Origin: Lactarius indigo
Lineage: Eukaryota; Basidiomycota; Agaricomycetes; Russulales; Russulaceae
Length of the DNA stretch: 64,000 nt
Assembly (NCBI GenBank): GCA_025766275.1
Contig: JAFKAC010000079.1
Location: 186,001-250,000 of the forward strand
Direction: 5' to 3'
In this document: positions 49,160 to 60,340 of the stretch, piece after piece
Numbering within the stretch: position 1 is the first letter of the stretch
Layout: every line of letters begins with the position of its first letter
Program-made: the position numbers and the translations under genes
Notes under the pieces: generated by a model
What the model saw: the letters and a program-made list of their open reading frames with translations, nothing else
The model's database searches: none
What the model was told of the DNA's origin: nothing

Positions 49160-49560
49160 CAGCAATTACCAAAGATAACTCGCAACGTACCGTTCAGACT
49201 TGCGAAAAACAAGACGAGTCGTGGGCTTGCTACGGCTGCGGTCACCGCGGCTGCCACAGGTGGAGAGATGTCGTGCGGTGTCAAGACGGCCGTGTGACCT
49301 TCGAGCCCTTCCACTTTTGCACGGACGAAACTTCTACGTCATGCGAGAACTTGGTCTGTGGTATTCCGTCATGGCACCACCCGGGGAGAGCCGCGGGAAA
49401 CCTGAAGCCCCGTGAACTCGTATGCTCACCCATACGTCCTTGGTGGCACCCTGCCTGATCAGAGCACCCCAAGAATCCGTCAAGATAAGCGTGGATCGGG
49501 AATGATATGCGGAATCGCTCGACGTGGAGGCGGTGCTGGCAGTAGCTGCTAGCGTATAAA
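49160..49560 (+). pseudogene. TBCA relic upstream of NLR5
   Basis: GCTACGGCTGCGGTCACC near 49228 and GGTGGAGAGATGTCGTGCGG near 49259 align with the intact exon 2 (SATAADAGGGEESWDV). GAGAACTTGGTCTGTGGTAT near 49342 aligns with exon 3. GACGTGGAGGCGGTGCTGGC near 49525 aligns with the last exon. All frames are broken. Confidence 0.68.
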
Positions 49561-50278
49561 CCGATTGGAAAATAACGTGTGAGAAGGAGCGAGAGAAAGA
49601 GGGTCGACGATCATCGTGTGATAAGATGTTGTTTTCGCTTAAGTTTACAAATGCATAGGAATTCTGGCACGGACATAATGTCTTCAAACGCAGGCCCGTG
49701 TCGCTCCGGTGATTGATCGAAACAAACAAACGCATGAGGGTTGACATGTTGAAGTCCTTGAGGATAATCATGAACAAAACTCAGAGGTCACCCTGGTACG
49801 CACCTAAAAGTCTGATCCCCGCCGTTGTCCTCGCTCGTCGTAACCATCACTCGCTCTACCACCGCTTGGGGCGCCGCACGTAGTAACACCTAGTGAGTGT
49901 ATATGCTCTCCTCCAGTCGGCCCCAAGACTGTTCTTACAGAGTACCAATGGCCTCCGATGACCACCCTCCGACTGGGGTGTCCTGGTATTGGTGCCGGCA
50001 ATTCGAGTTGAGGGGCCAGTGCCTTAAATTCCTACGAGGGCCGGACGAATGCTTTCAGACCACAGATGGGACGCGTACAACACAGATGCGCACTAGAGGG
50101 ACAGTAGTAAGATGCCATTTACCTCTGTGAGAGGAAACGAACGGGAACGAAGGGGGAGAGAAAAGGCGTGTGAGAAGGGGCCACGGGATCCGGTTGAACC
50201 GGTCCGGATACTGATGAGCGCCTGTTTCAATCAAACCGTCATGCGTGCTGTGCGAAAGGCTGTGCGCGCTACCTACGC

Positions 50279-50308
50279 ACGTTCCCACCTGAGAAACGTG
50301 GTCCTTGG
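50279..50308 (+). promoter_or_regulatory. conserved receptor promoter block upstream of NLR5
   Basis: ACGTTCCCACCTGAGAAACG followed by TGGTCCTTGG lies about 55-80 bp before the NLR5 start, matching the NLR3 and NLR6 upstream regions. Role unknown. Confidence 0.45.
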
Positions 50309-50360
50309 CTCGCATTTTCGACCTGCACTTTCCATCGAACTCAAAGTTACCACAATTACG

Positions 50361-53300
50361 ATGTCAACCAGTCTCCAGCCGTCTTCCTCCTCTCCAAACT
50401 TGCACCCGATCTTCGAGAAGGTCCTCAAAGAGTACAAGAAGAAGACCAGAAAGGAACTTTCTACCCACCCACTCGCAGCGGAGATACGAGGCTGTGATTC
50501 AATTGAGGCCATCCTCACCGTACTTCAAGGGAAAGCCAACGAACTCAATCAATCCCAGAGCAGCGACGAACGACTCACAAAATGGCTTACGCCAACCGTG
50601 AATGTCCTAAACGCTCTCTCTTCCACCCTTGGCGAGGGCGTTGGCACAGTAATTCTCAGCGTGTTACCTGACTACCGGTTTGTGTCCTAACGTCAATTTC
50701 AGGTATTTCCCCCAACCAAAATTATCTTTTCCGCGATGAGTATCCTCCTCGTAGTGAGTTGACTCTCCGCGTATGCTTTGATTACCCGTGATAACCCCCC
50801 ATTTCCCTCAGGCAGCAAAGGGTACCGCCGCGAGTCGCGATGTGCTCATCGAGCTCTTCGAGAGAATTGAAAACTTTTTTGTACGCCTCCAGACCCATAT
50901 CGAAGTCCCGCCAACATCACAAATGGCGAATGTGATGGGGAAAGTTATGGCTGAGGTGCTTTCTATGCTTGCGGTCGCGACGAAGGTGATGTACCAAAGC
51001 CGAAAGAGTTAGTTCACCTTCGCTGCCGAGCTTTCCCTCGCTGAAATTCGCCCAGAAACATTTCTTAAGAGGCTTGTGGGAAGGAACGATATCGAGGACG
51101 CGTTATTGAGGTTGGATAAATTGGAACAGGGAGAGCTCCGGATGGTGTCTGCGCAAGTGTTAAAGGATACCAGTGATCTCAAGGACGGTGCGTAGCTCTT
51201 TTGTCTTAAGGTACAATTAATACTGAACCTCTTCGGATTAGATATGAAGGAAACAAAAGTGATGGTCCAGCAGATCGTCGGCGATGTTACCTCCCGCGAA
51301 TGTTCGTATTGTCACAACCTCACCACGGATAATAGTAGGAGCTCACATGCCAATCGTAGGGGAGCGGCTTCGAGGATGGCTCACCCCGCCTGATCCATCG
51401 ACAAACCACGCCAACGCGTGCAGCACGCAGCACGAGAGAACCGCTGCCTGGGTTTTCAACGAGTTTGTATTTAAGGAGTGGGAGTCGTCCGAGCCGGGAT
51501 CGTTGTTGTGGATTCACGGGAAGGGTACGAATGCTCTCACCGCGGTGTTCACATCTCAATGACTACTCCTGCTTTCGTAGCCGGTTCGGGGAAGAGCATC
51601 CTCTGGTCTGCCGTTCTTTTTTTTCTCCGCACACAGATTTTTATATCCTCTATTAGCTCTGCAATCATTCAGCATGTCGTCACTCTACGCGACGCCGGGT
51701 CGGCCTCCGTCGCCTATTTCTATTTCGATTTTAGAGACGTCGACAAGAAGGATTGTCGCAACCTCGTTTCTTCACTTCTAATACAACTTTCTTCTCGGTC
51801 CAAACCCTGTCTCGACTTACTCTCCCACGTCTATTCAACCTATAGCGATGGCAAGGAACGACCCGGTGAACGTACTTTGGTGAAATGCCTCAAAGACATG
51901 CTCATGGCGCTATCTGCGTCTCAACTCCCCACTTACATCATCCTTGACGCCCTTGACGAATGTCCCAACACGTTCGGAATACCAACTCCGCGAGGACATA
52001 TCCTCGGGCTTGTAGCAGATCTTGTTGACCTCCGCCTTCCGAATTTACACATATGTATAACTAGTCGGCCGGAAAGTGACATCCGGACCGCTCTCGAACC
52101 TTTGGCATCGGGCCACTTCTCCCTTCATGACCAACCTGGACAAAAGAAAGACATCTCTGAATACGTCAGCTCTGTTGTACAATCCGACCCCCAAATGAAG
52201 AGATGGCGAGAAGATGACAGAAAATTGGTTATTGATAAGCTCTCGGAGAAAGCCGATGGCATGTAAGCCGGTTTTTAGTCCTTCCCGGTACTTCCTCTTG
52301 TGTTGATATTGGTCGCATAGGTTCCGCTGGGTTTTTTGTCAGCTGGAGATGTTGAGGCATTGTCTCGCTCCCAGTCTTCGGCGTCAACTAAATGAACTGC
52401 CAAAAAGCCTGGACGAGACGTACGAACGGGTGCTAAAGGAGATCGAGTCGACGAACCAAGGCCGCCATGCGCGCCGTCTGCTGCAGTGCCTTGCCGTGGC
52501 TATGCGACCGCTTTATGTTGAGGAGCTCGCAGAGGTGCTTGCGTTTGACCTCGATGCGACCAAGGCGGAAATCCCGGTGTTTCATGCGGAGTGGCGATGG
52601 GAAGACCAAGAACAAGCAGTGTTGTCCGCCTGTTCGAGCCTGATTGCCATCGTTGGCCGAGATGATTCCCGGGTTGTCCAATTTTCGCATTTTTCCGTGA
52701 AGGAATACCTCACATCGGATCGTCTTGCCGCCGCAAGTGGAGATGTCTCACAATATCACATTGTCCCGGAACCCGCGCATTTGATACTTGCTCAGGCCTG
52801 CCTTGGGGTTCTACTCGGTTTGGATAATTGCGTCGCCAAAGACAGTGAAGAGGGCAGCAACAGCAACAAGGCCTGGACCATTCCGCTGCTTGGGTATGCT
52901 GCCGGGCACTGGGCTTCGCACGCCCAGGTCGGGAACGTGTCATCACGCCTGAAAGACGCGATGGAGACCCTCTTTGACTCAGACAAGCCATATTTTTTGT
53001 CATGGAAACGGATACACGACATATACCCTTATACACTCAGCAACGAATATCGCCCAACCAACCCCCTATACTACGCTGCCCTCTGCGGGTTCTATGGCCT
53101 AGCTCAGTGTCTCATCGCCAAACATCCAGACCAAGTAAATCACGACGGTAGTCAGTATAACTCACCCCTAGCCGCCACACTTTTGGGGAAACACGTCCAG
53201 GTTGCGAATCTCCTACTTGAGCACGGCGCGCATGTTCATGTTCGGGGAAACCCCCCACTTTGCCACGCAATCGAATTCTCAGATGACGCCCGTGTCAATG

Positions 53301-55351
53301 CCGTGCAGTTTCTACTTAGACACGGCGCACATGTGAACGCTGGGCGGAAGAATCTCCGGACTCCTCTGCATTTGGCAGCGAATGTGGGAGACCCAGAGGT
53401 GGTTCGGATATTACTCGAACACGGCGCAGATGTCGATCTTCGGGACGACTATGGCCAAGTTCCGTTGCACCTAGTGTCAACCAGCGAGCGCGAGTTTATG
53501 AGGGACGAAGGTGGCGAACGTTCGATTATTGCGCGGTTATTAGTGGAACGCTGCGCGGACGTGAACGCAAGAGATAAGGACGGCGCTACCCCGTTGCACT
53601 TCGCATCATACCATTGGCGGCTCGAGATTACCCGGCTGCTGCTCGGCCGTGGCGCCAACACCAACGTATTAAATGCCCAAGGCCGGAACCCACTGCATGA
53701 GCTGTCGCGACGCAACCAAAATTCTTACGCTGATGAGTCGCGAGAAAAACCAAGCGGAGTTAAACTTCAGAACGTTCTCAGCATCGCAAAGCTTTTACTG
53801 GAGCATGGCGTGGACGTAAATGCACTAGATGAAGATTACGCAACCCCATTACACGTCGCATCCTCTTGCGGTATGCTTGAGATCACGCGACTGCTGCTCG
53901 ACCATGGTGCAAAAGCCGACGCGAAGAATGTACTAGGCCAGACCCCTCTCCACTTAGTATCTCAAAGCGAGTCTTTCGCCTGCGAAGATCCCGATATCGC
54001 ACAGTTATTACTCGAGCTTGGTGCGGATGTGAACGCGCGAGATAAGGACCAGGCTACCCCTTTACATTTCGCATGCTCCCATGGGAACTTCGAGACCGCG
54101 CTGCTGTTGCTCGATCATGGCGCAGAAGTTAACGCGCAGAATGTTGATTGCCAGACACCTTTACACCGAATCGGAGTTCCACAGATCTCACATGAAAACC
54201 CCAACGACAATCCCCGTGTTACACAGCTAATGCTAGAACGTGGCGCAGACGTGCATGGACGAGACAAGGACCAGGCGACTCCGTTACATTTGGCATGCTA
54301 CATGTTGATGTTCGAGACCGCACAGGTGCTGCTCGACCATGGCGCAGAAGCAGACGAAAAGAACGCAGACGGCCAGACACCATTACACCGAGTATCACAA
54401 ACCCCAGTCGTTGACGACGAGAGACCCTCCCGTATCACACGGCTGTTGTTGGAGCATGGAGTGGGCGTAAATGCACTAGACAATCGTCAGGAAACCCCAT
54501 TACATCTCGCGTGCTCCCATGAGAAATTTGGGGTCGCACAGGTATTGCTCGACCACGGCGCCGAAGTCAGCGCGCAAAATGCTGACGGCCAGACCCCGTT
54601 ACACCGAGTATCACAGACCTCACTTTATTACACAGACGACCGTGTCACACGGCTGTTGTTGGATTGTGGCGCGGACGTAAATGCACGAGACAAGCACCAG
54701 GCGACCCCATTACATTTGGCGACTCACAAGTTGTTGTTTAATATTATCCTGGTACTGATCAACCATGGCGCAGACGCCGACGCACGCAATGCGGACGGCC
54801 AGACTCCACTGCACCGAGTATCACAGTATTCGTTCAGTAGCAAATATGACAGTTACTATGCTGCTCACGTTGTGCGGATTTTGATGGAACACGGTGTGGA
54901 CGTAAATGCGCGAGACAAGGAGAAGGCAACCCCATTACATTTGGCGTCCTACCATGGCTATGTCGAAGTCGCAGAGGTACTGCTTGACCACGGGGCACAA
55001 GCTAATGCAGAAGACATCCGGGGTCAGACCCCATTGTATCAAGTGCTACTGGGCAATCAAAACTACAAGAGTTACACGATGGGATCACCAAGGAACGACC
55101 CAGGCAAAGCTGTTCGTCTCGCACAGCGATTCCTGGAGTGCGGTGCGGACGTGAACGCGCAAACTAAGGACCACGAAACGCCATTACACCTGGCATCACG
55201 CCTTCGACTGTACGAGATTGCACGGATCCTTCTCAAGCACGGTGCCGATGTCGATGTGAAGAACTCGGAGGGAAAGTCCCCATTGGATCTCGCTTCTGGG
55301 AGAAAAGGGAAGGGGATGAAACGATTATTGTTGAAATATTCTGCCAAGTGA
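50361..55351 (+). CDS. NLR5: Goodbye-NACHT-ankyrin STAND protein (intact)
   Basis: Exons 50361-50648, 50703-50753, 50812-51007, 51056-51187, 51242-51301, 51360-51524, 51581-51605, 51657-52262 and 52321-55351 join in phase to 1517 residues, the longest intact copy. Goodbye domain first; a minimal linker with a single DLKD unit; Walker A GKAGSGKS (296-303); Walker B IILDALDEC; TSRPESDI; a winged-helix region ending SHFSVKEYLTS; then an ankyrin array ending in seven supra-repeats. Exons 1-5 are closest to NLR6 (both have KVMYQSRKS), while the NACHT and ankyrin parts are closest to NLR3. Intron 7 (51 bp) lacks a stop and keeps frame, so its retention would add 17 residues after the P-loop. Confidence 0.86.
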
Positions 55352-57084
55352 ATGTGATACGTAGTAGTGACGGGCCTGCTCTATGAGGCATTTGTGTAGA
55401 TAAGTAGCGGAATCGTATTTGTTCGGATGCGTAGATTGTATATAGTAGTCGTTCGTAAAGTGTAAAAGGACATCGCATGAGTCACCCCTGCTGACCTGCG
55501 CATTCGCGAACACGTTGTCGGTCCCTACTATCGCTCGTGATGACCACCTTGCGCTTCATTAGCCCCCCGCGTAGGCCAGGATCTCAGCGTGCCGGATGTT
55601 AGATTACTGGTCAGGCCATCGAGCAGGTCGCATATGACACAACCACTAACGTCCGACAGCTTCACGGGAAGGGATTGCAAGCGCAGGCGGTAAATGGGCA
55701 AGAAGCCGAACGCCTCCGGGAATGGGAGGAACAGTCCCGAAGGGGTAGACAATGGATGCTGCACAAGAATCAAAGTGCCGTTCGTATGTCTTATCCATAA
55801 GAGGAAAGAAACGAGAAGTGGTGAGAGGGTAGAGAGAGGATAGTGGACACACGTTGAGTATTTTAACATATTTTGTGCCGCATACTTGGACGCATAGTTC
55901 GTTGAGCTGACTGGAGTTCTGCGTCTGGGGCATCTGTTCTGGGATAGAGAGGGTTGATGATGGAGTCAAGGAGGGACTCCGAGTTGTTCGAGGGCTCGGA
56001 CAAGGGGACAACTTGTGTACCTACATTGGCGAATGTAACAGCCTGAGTATTACCCCAACTTTTATCTTTTGTCAGGAGAGCTACTCAGGTCTGCAGTGCG
56101 CCCCCCTCTGGCATTATGGAAACGTATTCACGCCGCTTGTTTGTCTGACCTCAGGCTGATTGCTCAGCGCTCAGCCCTTATACTTTGGCTTGTACGTTCC
56201 CGCGCATATGGGACATTGGCACCTTCCTCTCCACCCTGGGCCCCAGCCCCTATCTCCCCCGACTCCAAACTGTGACAGATGCAGGAACCCCCAGGGATGT
56301 AATTAGGTCGTATCACTGATAGCTGTATAAACGACGGATCTTGCTCTACTAAATTTGAGAAACTTGAGACCCGGAATAACCGAATCGGAGATGCGGGCCG
56401 AGGTCCTTGGATTTTGGCCGGTCTGAGGCGGAACGAGGCACTCGCGGCGCCTTAGAGCATTGTTTTGAGTGAGCGGACGAGGCGGCACATGCCATTCCCT
56501 TCTTGCGTGCCGCCACCTGCCCGCCCACTATTCCAACCAGTCTAAAGAACCGGATCCTTTCTTTTTTCCCGCCCACCGCACCCTTTTTCCTTTTGCCATG
56601 GGATCGTTTATGAGGATCGCTGTTGTCCCCAATGTTCTTCTGGTCGCCCCAGGAGGGTTTCCACTCGCCCGTCGCAACCTCGCCTCGGAGGCAGAGACCC
56701 TCCTTTTCGATCGAGAAGCGCTTCGCGCTTTCGCCCGCTCTCTATACTTGTTTTACCCCCATTTCGCGCGAGCATGAACTCCTTTCGCACCTAGCCACCT
56801 ACACCGCCTGTACATGCTCTTGGACTGAATACCCAAATAGACCTAGCCGCGTCCCATTGCGGCTCCGTGACTGACTCTACGCGTGGCGCCCCAGCTCTCC
56901 CTCACCTCCCCTCTCCTCAACTGGCGCCGTACCGTCACCTCCATCGTAAAGCGCTGCGACTCGCAAAGATTACGGCGGCAACCGGAAATGTCCCTCATGA
57001 ACTCGCCAATTATCCTTAAGTTTTCCAGCTCTCGTTGCTCCGCACCTCAAATACCCCCCAACTTCATCCATGACATCAAAACCA

Positions 57085-57195
57085 GGTAATCCCGGCGGCC
57101 AGAGAAGAAGTATCCCAGAAATAGAAGGATATGATCCAAATGTAGACAAATCGGCGTACCCTTCCACCCGACTGCGATGTATGTGATAGTCCTGA
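57085..57195. repeat. dispersed repeat, copy 2
   Basis: Matches 1003-1112: AAGTATCCCAGAAATAGA, then CCAAATG and GACAAATCGGCGTACCCTT. The minus-strand translation (YADLSTFGSYPSISGILL) resembles that of copy 1. Confidence 0.55.
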
Positions 57196-57459
57196 TCGTT
57201 GCAACTATCCAACCCTTCAACTGTCCTGACTCCGCGGATCAGTGACGCTCCCTGCTCACCTAATATCGACCTAATAAGCCTAGTCAGTAACTTATGGGAC
57301 AATCAATGAGAAGTGGTCGCTGCGGGACAAATGGGACCTCAGACTGTTGCTGTCGTCGTTACTTGTATCCTAGATTCTTGCTCTGCGCCTGCGCATACCA
57401 TTGTACGATCAAAAATAACTATATGCTAGCGAGATAATACTCGGACTTGGACAAGCTCT

Positions 57460-57640
57460 TGTGAAACGTACTCGTGATGGATCTGCTCTACGATATGAAA
57501 GTGTAGAAATGCCGCATTATTTCATATATGTTTTCTAATAGTAGGTAGTTCCAATGTAGCGGACATCCCTCACATTACCCCTACCCGACCTGGCTATCCA
57601 CGAAAGTATTGTCCGTGTCCCTACCCTCCCAACCGTCTCG
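57460..57640 (+). repeat. orphan receptor 3' flank (trace of a lost NLR copy)
   Basis: CTGCTCTACGATATGAAAGT, then AGTAGGTAGTTCC, a CACATTACCCCTACCCGACC block and CACGAAAGTATTGTCCG follow the same order as the bases just after the stop codons of NLR1, NLR4 and NLR5. Here no ankyrin coding sequence precedes it. Confidence 0.6.
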
Positions 57641-58974
57641 TGTTCTACCAGCGGCCCAACACGCGTTACACCAACTATTGTCGGGAGAGCGAGGAAGCTC
57701 TGCATAGAGCGTACCGGAGGCGAGATGCGTGCTGCTATAATGTGCGTGATGGAGGAAGTGTGACCCAGGAATCACTGGAAATGCCGCTCGTCTGGTCAGC
57801 GATCGGTGTTCGCCGTTCATACGTTTCCGCGCATTTGGGACATTAGCCCCTCCTCTCCAACCTTGATTTCTTCTGTACGATCCTCGCGAACTCGATCGAC
57901 GCACCAGATGCAGAACTACCATCCAATAATGAGAAGGCGACAGACATTTCGGCGCCAAAGTCAGAAAATATGTTGGAACGTTTGACTCTGCCCGCTATCG
58001 CCTTCACATAGATGGCATGTAAATCGTGGGACGAATTACTAATGCGCAGTGGAGGAAATGTCAATATCGTCCATCCAATGGAATCGGGACTATGGCCGAG
58101 ATCGATGCGGCCAAGGCATCCTTGAATTCCAGGCTACGGTGTCGATGGTGAGGTGTAGGGAAATTCGGAGCCATGTAGAGATGGAGCGAACCCTACTGGA
58201 CAGGCGATAAGGACGGTTGCGGAGACAAGTGGTCGCTGTATGCATGGATGTGGGCAAACGGGGGAGTAGAGATACCATTTGATATTTGGGTGCTTTTCCG
58301 TTGGTGAGTGAGAGAAACAGAATAGGAGAGATAGCACACACCTCAACGGACCGAGCACTTTCTGACTTCGGTGATGAACGTTTCGCTCCATTCACAGCCC
58401 AACTTTCAGTTTGGAGAAAGGCGATGTAGGAGAGATGGGAGGCGGCCTAGTCCTATGTATGCAGGGTCCAGATTGCCGGTGTCGAGATGGCATAATGGGG
58501 TGATAGTCGGGGAAGTTGGACTTTCTTGGGTCGACTTGGCATGACACTTGTCGAGCGAGAAGACGACGAGAATGAGCCGGAGATGTCGGTTTGGCTGACA
58601 AACAGTACCAATCACCGGACGTCCGCGTTCCGTGAGTTCCGTTCCACATGAGTTCGCCATTTCATGTACTTTCAACTTCATCCCGACGGAACATAAGTAG
58701 TAGGTGCTGCTTTTGAATAACCCCCCACGACAATTCCATTGAGTCATTGATCGACATTTCGCTCCTCTGCTTCCTGCGTTACAGTACAAAGTGCGTACCG
58801 AGTAACTACGGCCGTAGAACCACACATACCACGGCTAGATGTGGCTGCAATGGCATTCGATAGCACCCGAAACATTTTGGGGATAGTTGAATAACTCAAC
58901 GGGGGTCATGCTGATCTGCGATAAGATAACGATAACTTGATTGGAACGCACCAAACTCGACTCCGTTCGTGTCT

Positions 58975-59395
58975 GCGACCCTTTCTGCAAGACCAACTAG
59001 AGGTGCCAAAAAGAACTCGCCCCATACCGTACAGCTATCAACGGGTCTCGAGTTTGCTACGGCTGCTGCAGTCACCGTGGCTGCCAGAGGTGGAGTGGAG
59101 GGGGGTGTCAAAACAGCCGTGTAGCCCTCGGGCCATTCTACTTTTGCACGGATGAAACTCCCGCGAGTTCGAGGTACCGCGTCACGCACGACTCGGAGAG
59201 AGCCACGGGAAACCTGAAGCACCATGATCTTGTACGTTCGCCAATACGTGCTACGTGCGCTGTTCTACCTTGATAGTAGCCTGTCTGGTTAGTGCGCCCC
59301 AGAAATCCGCTATGAGTAGCGCAGATTGAGAGTGAAGTGCAGAATTGTTTGACGTGGAGGAAGCGCTGGCGGTAGCTACTAGCACAAAGGCCAGT
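58975..59395 (+). pseudogene. TBCA relic upstream of NLR6
   Basis: CAACTAGAGGTGCCAAAAAGA near 58997 to GCTACGGCTGCTGCAGTCAC near 59058 aligns with exon 2 of the intact gene. TTTGACGTGGAGGAAGCGCT near 59348, followed by GGCGGTAGCTACTAGCAC, aligns with the last exon. No open frame survives. Confidence 0.68.
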
Positions 59396-60340
59396 TGGGA
59401 GACAAGGTGTGGGAAAGAAGGAGGGTAGATGGTCGTCGTGTGATAGGATGTCTATAAGTTGGTGAGTGTGCATAGGGACTCTGGAACGGAACTTGAAGGA
59501 CAAGCGAACGCAACTTGTGCCAGGGGAAAGGGCCAAGGTCGGCACTCGTCTGCTGATCCTATCAGTCATGTCTACAGACGCAGGCAAACACAGCGGCCAC
59601 GCTCTGGTCATTGATCGAAACAAACGAATCGAACGAGGGTTGACGATGTTGACAGGTCGACGCCGTTGAGGAAGATACTCGTGAACAGACGTTGAAAGCC
59701 ACCCTGGTACGCACCTGAAAAGCGACATCCCCGCCATCACCCTTGCTCGTGCCCTCCTGTGCTCTGCCACTGCCTTGGTGCGCGGCGCGTCATAACTCCT
59801 AGTGAGTGTATCGCCTCTAGTAGGCCGCAAGACTCTTCTTACATACCATTAATTGCCATAAATAACCATATTCTGACCGAGGTATCGGTGCCTGGCATCG
59901 GTGTGGGCTATTGGAGATTGGGGGGCCTAGCGTCCTACGAGGGCTGGACGAACGTGTTCACGGGATTGGACAGATGGGAAACGTACAGCATAGATGCATG
60001 TGGGAGAGGATCGTATTTTCCAGTTGGATTCCCATTTGTGAAGGGGGCGAATAGGAACGAAGGGGGGATGGAAAGAGCGCGCGCATCGAGGACTGAGAAG
60101 GAGGCAGTGAGGAAGCGTATCGCTGGAACCATCCGGTCACGATTGAACCGGTCCGGAAAAGCGCTTGTCTCAGTCAGTTCTAGGTCATGTGTGCTGGGTG
60201 CCTGCCGCAAGGACGTGCTTTGGGCAGTGCGCGCTACATGGATACACGAGGCAGGGTAAACGTTCCCATCTAAGAAACCCTGTCCTTGTCTCTCATTTTC
60301 GACATACACTCTTATCGAACTCACAGTCGCGATAAACACG

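Larger units (their letters stand above)
47128..50360. other. intergenic between NLR4 and NLR5
   Basis: 47150-47300 is the receptor 3' flank. 47.45-48.5 kb parallels 39.3-40.4 kb and 57.7-58.4 kb. A TBCA relic is at 49160-49560. 49.8-50.0 kb (CTAGTGAGTGTATATGCTCT..) matches 59.79-59.9 kb. The promoter element CCGGTTGAACCGGTCCGG is at about 50190-50207 and the ACGTTCCC/GAAACGTGG block at 50279-50308. No other gene seen. Confidence 0.5.
55352..60340. other. long intergenic region between NLR5 and NLR6 with orphan flanks
   Basis: 55380-56290 is the normal 3' flank of NLR5, including CAGCGCTCAGCCC near 56167. 56.3-57.45 kb is unlike other units apart from the dispersed repeat at 57085-57195. 57460-57640 is a second receptor 3' flank with no receptor gene before it. 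57.7-58.6 kb matches the other units. A TBCA relic is at 58975-59395. The promoter element CGATTGAACCGGTCCGG is at 60140-60156. No intact gene was recognised. Confidence 0.5.
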
